From positions 186,001-250,000 of the forward strand of contig NZ_VLKG01000001.1 in assembly GCF_007830255.1 (NCBI RefSeq): DNA of 64,000 nucleotides, given 5' to 3'. A model generated the notes under the pieces. It saw only the letters and a list, made by a program, of their open reading frames with translations, made no database searches and had not been told where the DNA came from. Made by a program: the position numbers and the translations under genes. The stretch comes from Azomonas agilis. GTDB lineage: Bacteria; Pseudomonadota; Gammaproteobacteria; Pseudomonadales; Pseudomonadaceae. Numbering within the stretch: the first letter of the stretch is position 1; the number at the start of each line of letters is the position of its first letter. This document shows, piece after piece, positions 1 to 9,402 of the stretch.

Positions 1-215
1 CCAGAGGCTTCATAGATGGGTTTAATCGCAGTCAGCGCTATCTCTACGGACTGTTGCAGTACAAGCTTTCTCTGCTCTAGCAATTGATTGCGGGCTGTAT
101 TGACCTGCTGCTCCATTTTCTGATCCAGAAATACATAGGCCCAACCGGTAATCAAGGCAGAAAATAACGCAACAGGTAGCGTAGCCAATAATAAAATTTT
201 AGTTTTGAGGGTCAT
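1..215 (-). CDS. Chemoreceptor-like sensor, N-terminal part (cut by window edge)
   Basis: Only the first 71 codons are in the window. They encode a short basic N-terminus (MTLKTKILLLATLPVALF), one hydrophobic membrane segment at about residues 7-29, and the start of a periplasmic region with a run (ARNQLLEQRKLVLQQSVEIA) typical of the first helix of single Cache (sCache_2) sensor domains. Such proteins are usually methyl-accepting chemotaxis proteins, but the signalling part lies outside the window, so a histidine kinase or cyclase is also possible. It is transcribed leftward from an AT-rich region. Confidence 0.65.
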   Translation of the reverse strand, partial: MTLKTKILLLATLPVALFSALITGWAYVFLDQKMEQQVNTARNQLLEQRKLVLQQSVEIALTAIKPIYEAS

Positions 216-525
216 GCTCACAATCTAAATTCCTTACTTGCAATTATTAAATTTATTAATTAAATCAAATAGATATAAAAACATGCCGCCCACTACCCCA
301 TCCTCTGCGCAGAAGTTACCAGACACTGAGTATAACCTCCTCAAAATTCGCGACTACGACGGATAGCTAATAGCAAAAATCACCTATAAATGCACCAAAA
401 ATATTTAAACTCAGAAGCAATAAATCAATTATAAATATTAAATATTTAGACAGATTTACAACAAAACCCCATAGACAACTCAGCCCAGTTACAACGACTG
501 AGTTTAAACTTCGCTAAATAAACCG
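216..525. other. AT-rich intergenic region
   Basis: No coding sequence is seen. The region is strongly AT-rich and should hold the promoter of the leftward sensor gene. At 477-504 a 7-bp inverted repeat (AACTCAG/CTGAGTT) lies just past the stop of the DUF1302 gene and could act as its terminator, although no clear T-run follows it. Confidence 0.5.
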
Positions 526-2202
526 TTAAAATTGTGTCGAGAACTTAATACGCATAAAATCTCGATCCTTCAGCGAGTTATACTGCCCACCATAAAAATG
601 ACTATAACTGACTTCCACAGCATAGGTATCCATATAGGAAAACCCCAGTTTAGCGGCAATGGAACAGGCTCCCTGGCTGAATTGCTCATTAGGTGCATAA
701 CCTTGCACATCTTGGGTAAAGGTTATTTGAGGTTGCGCATATAAACGGGCTATGGGCGTTGCATAGTCTGCAGATAGACGTAGTCGATAGCCCCAAGCCT
801 CCGACGTAATAAAGCCCTCTCGCCCCGCCGAGCCAAAAACAGGATCACGACCATAGCGCTCGCTGCCTAAGCCCATCACACGCACATACCCCAACTCAGC
901 CTCGACACTGAGTTGCTGCGCGCCTGCAATCTCGGCATTTAGCGGTTGATGAATCCCCAGTTGCCCCTGAGCCACTCGTTTACGCTGGTATCCCTCTTGC
1001 TCAGCCACTTCTGAGGTTTGTCCCAACCAGTCAATCAGCTGGGCTTGATTACGCTGTAAGGGCGTATTGGGCTGATAGGTTAATACGCCCCAAAGGGTGC
1101 CACCGGAAGCTAAAGTCCCCGTTGCACTCAGCCCGTACAGACGAATAGCCTCTGGATAGCTGAAAAAATAACGCCCATGACCTAAACGCACCGCTTCATT
1201 CACAGCGCTGGTTTCAGTGTTTTGAGCTAGGTAGGCCAATACTTCAGCATTAGCGGTGCGCACACCCAGCATTCCCTGACGGCTGTGGTAACGCAACCAA
1301 TGAAACCCCAGACGCACATGGTCTCCTTGCCAAAACAACGCCAATCCAAACTGGCCGCTGTGCTGGGCTTTTTGATCACCGGCTCTAGGGATTAATACTC
1401 CTTCGGAACTCCACGCATAACCCAAACCTAAAGCCTCAGCTTGAGCCCAAGGATTTACGTCCCTATCTACCGCATAGTACGAGCAACCTCGCGTCGATAC
1501 ATCCCGCTGGGCAAAAAAGCCGCCACAGTTGGCAGGCACCTCCATCGCGTCACCCCATTGATAAAAAGCATCCAAAGTCCAACGCTGAGGCAAACTCTGA
1601 GACAGGTACAGCAGATTCACCGGAACCCTATCCTCAGTATCAGGACGCTCTAACCCAGAAAATCTATTGAAATCAACGGGATTAATAACATCCAAGGCGG
1701 AAGGTAAGAGCTGGCCTTCACCCCAATCCACCACCTGTCGTCCCCAACGTAAGGTTCCGGGTTGCCCGGCTAACTGGTAATGGTGGAACACAAAGGCCTG
1801 TAACCACTGACTTCCCGCCGATTGAGCAGCCCGAGGACGGTGGCCATTATCGAGCTCTCGAAAAGACTGGGAGTGATTTTGCAAGGCAAAGTCATACCAA
1901 TAGCGCCCCTGCACAAAGACCCCAGAATCCCCAAGGCGCAGCTCCAAATCATGCTGGCCTTCAGCGCGCCGCGAAAAACTATCACCGCGGCGGAAATTGA
2001 GGCGGCCATCATCACTGCTGGGTGATTGACCTTGGCCACCATTACTAGCACCGATCCACGCAGAATCAGCTTCCTCAGCCGCCCAACGCAGATCCAAGGA
2101 AAATCGGCTGTCTAGCTGGGCTTCCAACGCTCCCAAATTGAAACTAATGGCTAAAGCCGAGGGCACTACACCCAAGCAGATCAGGACACAGAGGAAACGC
2201 AT
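526..2202 (-). CDS. DUF1302 family outer membrane protein
   Basis: A 558-residue exported protein with a signal peptide (MRFLCVLICLGVVPSALA) followed by alternating-hydrophobicity segments and a C-terminal phenylalanine (RIKFSTQF), as expected of an outer membrane beta-barrel. The segment around residues 155-195 (WGRQVVDWGEGQLLPSALD then INPVD) matches the DUF1302 family, often found in pseudomonads and relatives beside DUF1329 genes and sometimes linked to export or uptake of hydrophobic compounds. No DUF1329 partner is present. It begins 16 bp after ribA and may be read through from the riboflavin operon, though no functional link to flavins is known. The exact role is unknown. Confidence 0.8.
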   Translation of the reverse strand: MRFLCVLICLGVVPSALAISFNLGALEAQLDSRFSLDLRWAAEEADSAWIGASNGGQGQSPSSDDGRLNFRRGDSFSRRAEGQHDLELRLGDSGVFVQGRYWYDFALQNHSQSFRELDNGHRPRAAQSAGSQWLQAFVFHHYQLAGQPGTLRWGRQVVDWGEGQLLPSALDVINPVDFNRFSGLERPDTEDRVPVNLLYLSQSLPQRWTLDAFYQWGDAMEVPANCGGFFAQRDVSTRGCSYYAVDRDVNPWAQAEALGLGYAWSSEGVLIPRAGDQKAQHSGQFGLALFWQGDHVRLGFHWLRYHSRQGMLGVRTANAEVLAYLAQNTETSAVNEAVRLGHGRYFFSYPEAIRLYGLSATGTLASGGTLWGVLTYQPNTPLQRNQAQLIDWLGQTSEVAEQEGYQRKRVAQGQLGIHQPLNAEIAGAQQLSVEAELGYVRVMGLGSERYGRDPVFGSAGREGFITSEAWGYRLRLSADYATPIARLYAQPQITFTQDVQGYAPNEQFSQGACSIAAKLGFSYMDTYAVEVSYSHFYGGQYNSLKDRDFMRIKFSTQF

Positions 2203-2218
2203 GGAGCCTATGCAGAAA

Positions 2219-2833
2219 CTAAGGCTCTACTTCACCCTGATGAATATCGCCCAACAGATGACCTAATTTACCGGCCTTGGTAGCCAGATAACGCAGGTTG
2301 TGGGGATTGGCATCAATATGCAGAGGACGACGCTCTGCAATACGAATACCAAAACCCTCTAAGGCTTTAATTTTTCGTGGATTATTCGTCATTAAGCGAA
2401 TTTCATTAATCCCTAAATGATCCAGCATCGGTTTACAGATAGCGTAATCCCGTTGATCGGCTGCAAAGCCCAACTGCTCATTGGCTTCGACGGTATCAGC
2501 ACCTGCATCTTGCAAGGCGTAGGCCCGAATTTTATTCAGAAGACCAATACCACGCCCCTCCTGACGCAGATACAGCAGAACCCCACGCCCTTCTATGGCA
2601 ATGGCCTGTAAAGCGGCCTCTAATTGAGCTCCGCAGTCACAGCGCATACTGAATAAGGCATCACCAGTCAGGCATTCTGAATGCAAACGTCCCAACACGG
2701 GCTCGCCATCAGCCACATCACCCAAGGTAAGGGCTACATGCTCCTTGCCCGTGGCCTCGTCGAGAAAACCATGCATGGTGAACACGCCAAACGGAGTGGG
2801 CAGTTTTGAAGCAGCGACAAAGATGACGGACAC
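2219..2833 (-). CDS. ribA: GTP cyclohydrolase II
   Basis: RibA opens the GTP ring to give 2,5-diamino-6-(5-phosphoribosylamino)pyrimidin-4-one, the first step of the pyrimidine branch of riboflavin synthesis. The 204-residue protein has the usual length. It carries the zinc-binding cluster [20 protein letters not shown] and the [12 protein letters not shown] substrate-binding motif. It lies 74 bp downstream of thiL on the same strand. Because the cyclohydrolase-like half of RibBA in this operon has lost its zinc cysteines, this stand-alone gene is probably the only GTP cyclohydrolase II here. In pseudomonads pgpA often sits between thiL and ribA; it is absent here. Confidence 0.96.
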   Translation of the reverse strand: MSVIFVAASKLPTPFGVFTMHGFLDEATGKEHVALTLGDVADGEPVLGRLHSECLTGDALFSMRCDCGAQLEAALQAIAIEGRGVLLYLRQEGRGIGLLNKIRAYALQDAGADTVEANEQLGFAADQRDYAICKPMLDHLGINEIRLMTNNPRKIKALEGFGIRIAERRPLHIDANPHNLRYLATKAGKLGHLLGDIHQGEVEP

Positions 2834-2907
2834 TGCAAGGCTCCCAAAAACCTAGAAAGTTATACTATAACACTCACACAAAGTTGGTGCAGTGTTGGTA
2901 AAAAGAC

Positions 2908-3873
2908 TCAAGATCCACGCTCAAAGTGATCATAGCCGCGTACTGCGGGCGTAATTCGATGGCCGGTAGCCGTCTGTAGCTGAACTCCTTGACCTACTTC
3001 GACCCAACCAATGGCTTGTATGGGCCAGCCTTCAGCCTGAAGTACAGGTAATTGCGCTGGAGGCAGCGTAAAGGCCAGTTGGTAGTCATCTCCGCCCGAA
3101 AGTGCATATTGAAGAGCCTGCTCTGGCCTATAGATACGCTGTAAGGCTTCAGAATAGGGAATCTGCTCTTGATCAATGACCAAGCACACCTGAGAAGCGG
3201 CGGCAATGTGCCCACAATCAGCTAACAGACCGTCGGAAATATCCAAGGCAGCGGTGGCCCGTCCCCGCAGAGCCACTCCCAAACCCAACTGAGGTTGAGG
3301 AGCCCAATAACGGGCCAATAGGTATCGCTCCGTCTCTGAGTCGCCAAGGCTTCGGTTCAATACCAAGGGCAAAGCGCCGGCTCCATCCCCCAAAGGGCCA
3401 CTGACGCACAGCAGATCACCCACGCAGGCACCGGAACGCTGCAACGCTTGGTGAGGAGGCACATGCCCCAATACACTGAGGGTTAGACTCAAGGGGCCAC
3501 AGGTAGTATCACCACCAATTAAGGGCAAAGCACACTGCTCAGCCATCTGGTTTAAACCAGCCGCAAAGCGCTGCAACCAGTCGGCCTCTGCCTGTGGCAA
3601 GCTAATGGCCAAGGTAAACCCCAAAGGGCTAGCCCCCATCGCCGCCAAATCGCTGGCCGATACTCCGAGTGCCCGCTGCCCTAATAAAGCAGGGTCGCAA
3701 ACTTCAGGGAAGTGCACACCAGCCACTAGGGTATCGGTGGATACGGCCACCAAATTTCCTGACGGGGGATTGAGCAAAGCACAGTCATCGCCAATCCCCA
3801 ACACTACACCTGCACCGGTGCGCGCACAGGAAGCCGCCGCGAAGTATTGGCGGATTAGCTCAAACTCTCCCAT
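2908..3873 (-). CDS. thiL: Thiamine-monophosphate kinase
   Basis: ThiL phosphorylates thiamine monophosphate to the active cofactor thiamine pyrophosphate. The 321-residue protein begins with the usual GEFELIRQYF segment and has the ATP/magnesium motif GIGDDCALL, the STDTLVAGVHF motif, and a C-terminal SGGDDYQLAFT motif of the AIR-synthase/PurM-like kinase fold. It starts 13 bp after the nusB stop, in the same leftward operon. The nusB-thiL linkage is common in gammaproteobacteria. Nothing unusual is seen and length is normal. Confidence 0.95.
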   Translation of the reverse strand: MGEFELIRQYFAAASCARTGAGVVLGIGDDCALLNPPSGNLVAVSTDTLVAGVHFPEVCDPALLGQRALGVSASDLAAMGASPLGFTLAISLPQAEADWLQRFAAGLNQMAEQCALPLIGGDTTCGPLSLTLSVLGHVPPHQALQRSGACVGDLLCVSGPLGDGAGALPLVLNRSLGDSETERYLLARYWAPQPQLGLGVALRGRATAALDISDGLLADCGHIAAASQVCLVIDQEQIPYSEALQRIYRPEQALQYALSGGDDYQLAFTLPPAQLPVLQAEGWPIQAIGWVEVGQGVQLQTATGHRITPAVRGYDHFERGS

Positions 3874-3886
3874 AGCTATGCGCCCT

Positions 3887-4372
3887 TTAGGGCCGTGGCT
3901 TACGGGTTTCAGCCGGACGCAAGTGGGGAGCCAACTTGTCTAAAACCCCATTCACGAACTTATGCCCTTCGGTAGCGCCGAAGACCTTAGCCAGCTCAAT
4001 CCCCTCGTTAATCACCACTCGATAAGGTACATCAGTACGCTGCATCAGTTCATAGGTGGAAAGACGCAAAATTGACCACTCCACCGGATCTAACTCCACC
4101 AGTGGGCGATCCAATAGAGGCTCGATCAGTTGGTCAATTTCGGGCTTATTGCGAGCTACTCCATTAAACAGCTCGTGGAAGTAAGCACCGTCTACCTGTG
4201 TGAAATCATTATCCACCCGAAACTGGGCTTCGATCTCATTCAGGGATTGACCCGCCATGTGCCATTGATACAGGGCTTGCATCGCCTTAGCACGCGCTTC
4301 GCGACGTTTGGCAGTCTTGCTGCCTTGCGCCGGTTTCGCACCGCCGCGAGCAGCTTCAGGCTTCTGGCTCAC
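3887..4372 (-). CDS. nusB: Transcription antitermination factor NusB
   Basis: NusB binds boxA RNA together with S10/NusE and takes part in rRNA antitermination. The 161-residue protein has a basic N-terminal extension rich in Lys and Arg, then the all-helical NusB core ([55 protein letters not shown]). The ATG overlaps the ribH stop by 4 bp, indicating translational coupling. The ribH-nusB-thiL order is conserved in many gammaproteobacteria. Confidence 0.96.
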   Translation of the reverse strand: MSQKPEAARGGAKPAQGSKTAKRREARAKAMQALYQWHMAGQSLNEIEAQFRVDNDFTQVDGAYFHELFNGVARNKPEIDQLIEPLLDRPLVELDPVEWSILRLSTYELMQRTDVPYRVVINEGIELAKVFGATEGHKFVNGVLDKLAPHLRPAETRKPRP

Positions 4373-4845
4373 TTGGCCTCCAACGCAGCCAGCAAGCTGA
4401 CCATTTCCAGAGCCGACAGAGCAGCCTCAGCACCTTTGTTACCGGCTTTAGTGCCGGAGCGCTCAATGGCTTGCTCAATGGAGTCTACGGTCAGAACACC
4501 AAAGGCCACCGGAACGCCAAACTCCAAAGACACCTGAGCTAAGCCTTTAGTGCATTCATTAGCCACGTATTCAAAATGCGGAGTACCGCCGCGAATCACC
4601 GCGCCCAATGCAATAATGGCATCAAACTTGTTCAGTTTGGCGACTTTCTGGGCCACCAAAGGCAGCTCAAAGGCACCCGGCGCACGAATGATGGTGATGG
4701 CTTCTTCTTTCACACCATGACGCACCAGCGCATCCACAGCGCCAGTCACTAAGCTTTCTACGACAAAGCTGTTAAAACGGCCAACCACCAGGGCAAATTT
4801 TCCTTTGGGGGCGACAAAAGTACCTTCGATGGTCTTAAGGGTCAT
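4369..4845 (-). CDS. ribH: 6,7-dimethyl-8-ribityllumazine synthase
   Basis: RibH condenses 5-amino-6-ribitylaminouracil with 3,4-dihydroxy-2-butanone 4-phosphate to form lumazine, the direct riboflavin precursor. The 158-residue protein has the family motifs [12 protein letters not shown] near the N-terminus, the PGAFELP motif, [18 protein letters not shown] around the catalytic histidine, and [12 protein letters not shown]. It overlaps nusB by 4 bp and follows ribBA after 73 bp. Members of this family assemble as pentamers or 60-mers; which applies here cannot be read from the sequence. Confidence 0.97.
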   Translation of the reverse strand: MTLKTIEGTFVAPKGKFALVVGRFNSFVVESLVTGAVDALVRHGVKEEAITIIRAPGAFELPLVAQKVAKLNKFDAIIALGAVIRGGTPHFEYVANECTKGLAQVSLEFGVPVAFGVLTVDSIEQAIERSGTKAGNKGAEAALSALEMVSLLAALEAK

Positions 4846-4918
4846 AATTCTCTCGGTTTCCTGAGGGGCCAGCCAACCAGCGGCCCAAATGAATGTTCAG
4901 GTTTGCACGCAGTCTGGG

Positions 4919-6010
4919 TTATTCGGCGGGCAGGTATTCTACAACTTCCAGATCAAAGCCGGATATGGCATTAAAACGCATCGGCGCACTCATCAAACGC
5001 ATACGGCGTACACCAATATCACGCAAAATCTGTGAACCCGCTCCTACGGTACTGTAGGTACTGGGCATCCGAGTCGCTTGACCGGCCGTGCCTTCCAGCA
5101 CGCTGGCTAAAAGATCATCTTTATCCATCTCGTGGCCTAACAACAGCACAACACCGGTGCCTGCTTCGGCGACTTTGCTCATGGCCGCCCGCAAGCTCCA
5201 GCGCCCCGGCTGGCGCACCAGCAAGAGGTCACGCATGGGATCCATGTTGTGAACGCGTACTAAGGTGGGCTCATCGGCTTGAATATCACCTTTAATCAAG
5301 GCCATATGCACTTCGCTAGTCACCGAATCCCGATAGGTAACCAAATTGAACGAACCAAGTTCAGTATCCAAAGGCTGCTCGGCCACGCGCTGAATGGTAC
5401 GCTCATGCAGTAAGCGGTAGTGAATCAAATCAGCGATGGTGCCAATTTTTAAGCCATGCTGCTGGGCAAACAGCTCTAACTCAGGACGGCGCGCCATAGT
5501 GCCGTCTTCGTTCATGACTTCACAGATCACCCCGCTGGGCTCACATCCAGCCATGCGCGACAGATCGCAAGCCGCCTCGGTATGACCGGCGCGAGACAGC
5601 ACGCCACCCGGTTGCGCCATCAAGGGGAAAATATGTCCGGGACTGACGATGTCTTCCGCTTTGGCCTCACGAGCCGCCGCCGCCTGAACGGTACGCGCCC
5701 GATCAGCGGCGGAAATTCCGGTGGTTACGCCGGTAGCAGCCTCAATGGAAACCGTGAATTTAGTACCAAAGCCTGAACCGTTACGCGGGGCCATCAAGGG
5801 TAGCTTGAGGGTTTCGCAGCGCTCACGAGTCATGGGCATACAGATCAGGCCACGGGCAAAACGGGCCATAAAATTGATGTGCTCGGCCTGTACATGCTCA
5901 GCCGCCATGATCAGATCGCCTTCGTTTTCGCGATCCTCATCATCCATCAGGATGACCATTTTGCCTTGGCGGATGTCTTCAATCAGTTCAGCGATACTAT
6001 TGAGGGCCAT
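4919..6010 (-). CDS. ribBA: 3,4-dihydroxy-2-butanone 4-phosphate synthase with degenerate RibA domain (RibBX type)
   Basis: The N-terminal half (about residues 1-200) is a standard RibB domain converting ribulose 5-phosphate to dihydroxybutanone phosphate, with the DDEDRENEGDLIMAAEH metal-binding motif and GHTEAACDLSRMAG. The C-terminal half resembles GTP cyclohydrolase II in outline, but where active RibA has its zinc cysteines this protein has VHNMDPMRDLLLVRQPGRWS with no cysteine, so that domain is very unlikely to be catalytic. This matches the RibBX variant described in proteobacteria. Separate ribA at 2219-2833 supplies the missing activity. The gene starts 31 bp after ribE. Confidence 0.94.
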   Translation of the reverse strand: MALNSIAELIEDIRQGKMVILMDDEDRENEGDLIMAAEHVQAEHINFMARFARGLICMPMTRERCETLKLPLMAPRNGSGFGTKFTVSIEAATGVTTGISAADRARTVQAAAAREAKAEDIVSPGHIFPLMAQPGGVLSRAGHTEAACDLSRMAGCEPSGVICEVMNEDGTMARRPELELFAQQHGLKIGTIADLIHYRLLHERTIQRVAEQPLDTELGSFNLVTYRDSVTSEVHMALIKGDIQADEPTLVRVHNMDPMRDLLLVRQPGRWSLRAAMSKVAEAGTGVVLLLGHEMDKDDLLASVLEGTAGQATRMPSTYSTVGAGSQILRDIGVRRMRLMSAPMRFNAISGFDLEVVEYLPAE

Positions 6011-6041
6011 GTGGCCATTCCTCTGAAAATTTCGGAATTCG

Positions 6042-6707
6042 TTACTTCAAAAAACCGTGTTCGGCTAAAAAGCGCTCGGTTAGGCCACCGCTGGCCGGTT
6101 CTGGCTCTGCGGCTTTATCGCCCAGCAAGAGGCGCTCCAGATAACGGGCCAGTAGATCCACCTCCAAATTCACCCGCCGTCCGGGGCGATATTCGGTCAT
6201 GATGGTTTCAGCCAGCGTGTGGGGCACTACGGTTAGAGTGAAGGTCGCACCCTTCACGGCATTGACCGTCAAGCTGGTACCATCCACGGTGATGGAGCCT
6301 TTGAGGGAGATGTATTTGGCCAGCTCCTTAGGAGCCTGTACCTGAAATTGAATGGCGCGGGCATTATCTTCGCGGCTGATAATCTCGCCCATGCCATCTA
6401 CATGGCCACTGACCAAATGGCCGCCCAAGCGCGTGCTGAGGGTAAGGGCTTTTTCTAAATTCACTCGGCTGCCAGTTTTTAGCTCACTAAAAGCCGTGCG
6501 GGATAGCGTTTCACGGCTCACATCGGCCCAGAATCCGTGCCCTGTGAGCTCAACTACGGTGAGGCAGACTCCATTAACGGCAATACTATCGCCTAATTTA
6601 ACGTCGCCTAAATCCAGCTTACCGGTGTCCACCTGCACCCGAAAATCCCCTCCTTTTGGGGTTAGGGCACGCAGGGTTCCAATGGCTTCAATTATGCCGG
6701 TGAACAT
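6042..6707 (-). CDS. ribE: Riboflavin synthase, alpha chain
   Basis: The enzyme dismutates two lumazines into riboflavin and the pyrimidine that RibH reuses. The 221-residue protein shows the hallmark N-terminus MFTGIIEAIG and two tandem lumazine-binding repeats, with GDSIAVNGVCLTV and NLEKAL in the first and KGSITVDGTSLTVN and VNLEVDLLARYLERLL in the second. The start is supported by GGGAG 8 nt upstream. It is the first gene after the FMN riboswitch and is therefore its direct target. Pseudomonad annotations often call it ribC. Confidence 0.97.
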   Translation of the reverse strand: MFTGIIEAIGTLRALTPKGGDFRVQVDTGKLDLGDVKLGDSIAVNGVCLTVVELTGHGFWADVSRETLSRTAFSELKTGSRVNLEKALTLSTRLGGHLVSGHVDGMGEIISREDNARAIQFQVQAPKELAKYISLKGSITVDGTSLTVNAVKGATFTLTVVPHTLAETIMTEYRPGRRVNLEVDLLARYLERLLLGDKAAEPEPASGGLTERFLAEHGFLK

Positions 6708-6763
6708 AGGCTGCTCCCGACCAGAGGCATTCTTAAACGCATGTCACGCTTTCTCCTGTTTAT

Positions 6764-6825
6764 AAAAAACAGGGCGATCGAACGAGGACTCAGGCCGATT
6801 GAGGCTCTGATAAGGATCCCGCCCT
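6764..6825 (-). terminator. Riboswitch expression-platform terminator
   Basis: Read leftward, an AGGGCG arm (with a 2-nt bulge then ATC) at the 3' edge of the riboswitch can pair with GATCGCCCT at 6771-6779, followed after one G by six Ts. This is a plausible intrinsic terminator, with a long loop, controlled by FMN binding. A second hairpin (CCTGTTT/AAACAGG) overlaps the T-run and lies upstream of ribE. Confidence 0.6.
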
Positions 6826-6958
6826 CTCTCATCCGGACTATGACCGTCGGCCTCGGAATCACACCGAGTCTGCTGTCCCTACTTTATGTAGGCGCTCGCG
6901 GGCTAGACTAGAACGTCATTACCGCCGGTGGGGAATTACACCCCGCCCTGAGAACGAA
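6821..6958 (-). promoter_or_regulatory. FMN riboswitch (RFN element)
   Basis: On the minus strand the sequence follows the RFN consensus closely: TTCTCAGGGCGGGGTG, AATTCCCCACCGGCGGTA, AGCCCGCGAGCG, a variable hairpin (CCTACATAAAGTAGG), GACTCGGTGTGATTCCGAGG, and GCCGACGGTCATAGTCCGGA ending in GAGAGA. It lies in the 326-bp gap between ribD and ribE, so it controls ribE and the genes beyond rather than ribD. FMN binding is expected to favour the adjacent terminator and lower expression of ribE-ribBA-ribH. Confidence 0.96.
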
Positions 6959-7033
6959 ACGGCTGTTTTAGACAGCCGGGCGAGTTTTTATCACAAGTTG
7001 TTGCGCTGTGCAGCAGTCTTTTTGCTATAAGGA

Positions 7034-8167
7034 TCAAACATAGGCGCTATATAGAGCCTGCTCCGGAGCTGCAATTATCTGCCAATCGCTGCCTACTGCG
7101 CGTATATCTAAGATACGTAAAGCGCTGGCCTCCTCCATACGTGCGAGAGGCCAATCCAATAGCGGACGAGCGCTTGAGCCCATCAATTTAGCAGCCATAA
7201 AGATACAGTATTCATCCACCAAACCTTGACGGGCAAAGGCTCCGGCTAAGGTTGGGCCTGCTTCCACTAAAACCTCATTCGCACCCTCTTGGGCTAATTG
7301 ATGGAGCAGCCATGTCAAATCCACATGCCCTTCGGCTTCAGGGCACAGCAACAAACGATGCCCGGCTTGCTGATGGGCCTCAGTGGATGGATTGTTTAAC
7401 GTAGCCACTACGGCAGGGCCAGCGCTAAAAAAGGGCATATTCAAAGGCACACGTAAGCGACTATCGACCACCACTCGCAGCGGTGGACGCGACAAAGCCA
7501 GTGCAGTTTGCTCCTCATCCAATCCCAGCTCTGAAGCCCTTAGGGTTAAACGGGCGTTATCCATCAGCACGGTGTCCGCGCCCGTCAGCACTAGGCTGGA
7601 GCGCGCGCGCAGCCGCTGCACCGCAGAACGTGCTGCAGGGCCGGTAATCCACTGACTTTCGCCACTGGCCATCGCGGTGCGTCCGTCCAAACTCATGGCT
7701 AGTTTGACCCGAACAAAAGGCATTCCGGTTTCCATACGTTTGATAAAGCCAATATTCAGCGCACGAGCCTGAGCCGCTAATACCCCGCTCTGCACCTCAA
7801 TACCCGCCTCATGCAGGCGCTTTAAACCACGACCGGCCACCTGTGGATTAGGGTCTTGCAGCGCAGCCACTACCCGTTTAACACCAGCGGCAATCAGAGC
7901 ATCGGCACAGGGCGGCGTGCGACCATAATGGCTGCACGGCTCCAAAGTGACATAGGCGGTAGCTCCCTTGGCCAACTCACCGGCTTGGCGTAGGGCATGC
8001 ACTTCAGCATGGGGCTCACCCGCTCGCACATGCCAGCCTTGCCCGACTGTCTGCCCTTGGGCGTTCACCAGTACGCAGCCCACACGAGGATTAGGATGGG
8101 TGGAGTACAGGCCGCGCTGTGCCAAGCCTAGGGCTTGGGCCATAAAAAAATGATCTTGGTCGCTCAT
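7034..8167 (-). CDS. ribD: Bifunctional pyrimidine deaminase/reductase
   Basis: RibD performs the deamination and side-chain reduction after GTP cyclohydrolase II. Of its 377 residues the first ~145 form the zinc deaminase domain with the HAE motif (His53, Glu55) and [11 protein letters not shown] (Cys78, Cys87). The rest is the NADPH-dependent reductase domain ([39 protein letters not shown]). Its ATG overlaps the nrdR stop by 4 bp. The riboswitch follows its stop codon, so ribD is probably transcribed from the nrdR promoter and not under FMN control. Confidence 0.97.
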   Translation of the reverse strand: MSDQDHFFMAQALGLAQRGLYSTHPNPRVGCVLVNAQGQTVGQGWHVRAGEPHAEVHALRQAGELAKGATAYVTLEPCSHYGRTPPCADALIAAGVKRVVAALQDPNPQVAGRGLKRLHEAGIEVQSGVLAAQARALNIGFIKRMETGMPFVRVKLAMSLDGRTAMASGESQWITGPAARSAVQRLRARSSLVLTGADTVLMDNARLTLRASELGLDEEQTALALSRPPLRVVVDSRLRVPLNMPFFSAGPAVVATLNNPSTEAHQQAGHRLLLCPEAEGHVDLTWLLHQLAQEGANEVLVEAGPTLAGAFARQGLVDEYCIFMAAKLMGSSARPLLDWPLARMEEASALRILDIRAVGSDWQIIAAPEQALYSAYV

Positions 8168-8649
8168 TCGCTTTTGGGAGGATCACGAGAAAGGGAAGGG
8201 TCACGGGATAGGCGATCAATTTCTTCCCGAAATTCGTTAAGATCTTGAAAACGCCGATAGACGGAGGCAAAGCGGATGTAAGCTACCTCATCCAGTTTAT
8301 GCAGCTCGGCCATCACCAACTCTCCCAAAACCCGCGATTTCACTTCACGCTCGCCAGTGGAGCGCAAGCGGGATTTAACGTGGGCAATGGCTTCCTCCAA
8401 ACGCTCGACACTAACGGGCCGCTTTTCTAAAGCGCGCTGCATCCCTGCCCTGAGTTTGGTTTCGTCAAAGGGCTGTCGGCTGCCATCTTGCTTAATCAAG
8501 CGTGGCATCACCAACTCAGCCGTTTCAAAGGTGGTAAAGCGCTCGCCACAGGCCAGACATTCACGACGACGGCGCACCTGTTCGCCCTCAGCCACAAGTC
8601 GCGAATCAATGACCTTGGTGTCGTGAGCCTTACAAAAAGGACAATGCAT
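8164..8649 (-). CDS. nrdR: Transcriptional repressor NrdR
   Basis: NrdR is the ATP/dATP-sensing repressor of ribonucleotide reductase genes. The 161-residue protein has an N-terminal zinc ribbon with cysteines at 3, 6, 31 and 34 (MHCPFC and CLACGERF), followed by an ATP-cone domain ([20 protein letters not shown]). The C-terminus is Ser/Asp rich ([15 protein letters not shown]). It is the first gene of the leftward operon and overlaps ribD by 4 bp; the nrdR-ribD linkage is widespread in proteobacteria. Confidence 0.97.
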   Translation of the reverse strand: MHCPFCKAHDTKVIDSRLVAEGEQVRRRRECLACGERFTTFETAELVMPRLIKQDGSRQPFDETKLRAGMQRALEKRPVSVERLEEAIAHVKSRLRSTGEREVKSRVLGELVMAELHKLDEVAYIRFASVYRRFQDLNEFREEIDRLSRDPSLSRDPPKSE

Positions 8650-8803
8650 GCCAAGAATATCCGAAGACGATGCAGCATATTAGCCTATCCTAGAGCCTGC
8701 CATAACCCGCCAGACTTAAGTCTTTTCAGACAATCTGTACTTAATCCTCAACCGCGCTTGGAGTAGAGTAATAAACTTATGCGCTCTGATACGGAGTCCC
8801 GCC

Positions 8804-9241
8804 ATGCGTTCATCCTTAGTATGCTCATTAATCGGTTTGGCTGTGCTGGCAGGCTGCCGGACAACCGCCGAGCCCCCCACATCCGTAGCACCCAATAAAA
8901 TGCAGGAAAGTTCGACTCCGGCCATTCCTGCCAACTATCGGGTATTGACGGGACAACTGATTGGCATTCCCGCAGGTGCTGAGGTTGAGCTGGCGTTGGT
9001 TGAACTCAATGAGCGTTCCCGCCCTGCCCGCTCGTTGGGAGATACTCAAATCTCCATTCAAACGGCGGAAACCCCCTTCCAACTGGCTTTTGATCCCGAG
9101 CGATTTCCGACCGATCGACGGGTTGAATTACGCGGACGGGTCATTCAGTCGGGACAACTGACCATGCGCTTACCCAGTCGTAGCATCAGCTTAGCCAGTG
9201 ACTTATCCGTGGGCTCACTACAAGCAATTCCCACACCTTAA
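8804..9241 (+). CDS. YbaY-like (YscW/pilotin fold) lipoprotein
   Basis: A 145-residue exported protein with a lipoprotein signal (MRSSLVCSLIGLAVLAGC; cysteine 18 is the predicted lipidation site). The remaining domain, with VLTGQLIGIPAGAEVELALV and FDPERFPTDRRVELRGRVI, matches the YbaY/YscW type III secretion pilotin-like family (PF09619), a small beta-sandwich. No secretion genes are near, so a general envelope role is more likely than secretin piloting. GGAG lies 8 nt before the ATG. It is divergent from nrdR. Confidence 0.75.
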   Translation: MRSSLVCSLIGLAVLAGCRTTAEPPTSVAPNKMQESSTPAIPANYRVLTGQLIGIPAGAEVELALVELNERSRPARSLGDTQISIQTAETPFQLAFDPERFPTDRRVELRGRVIQSGQLTMRLPSRSISLASDLSVGSLQAIPTP

Positions 9242-9344
9242 CCCAGAAAGGCACTATTTACATATTCAGCCCGATAGTTAGCGCTTGCCCATAAATATAT
9301 AAAACAGGTTCGGGTATTTTTGCAAAACGTAATTATCAGACTAA

Positions 9345-9371
9345 AAACTCACCTACTAGCAAGGTGAGTTT
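9345..9371. terminator. Terminator between convergent units
   Basis: A 10-bp perfect stem (AAACTCACCT/AGGTGAGTTT) with a 7-nt loop. Leftward it is followed by TTTTTAG, making an intrinsic terminator for the decayed transporter gene; rightward it may also end the lipoprotein transcript. Confidence 0.7.
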
Positions 9372-9402
9372 ATTCCCAGTATATGACCAAGAAAACCTAT
9401 TA

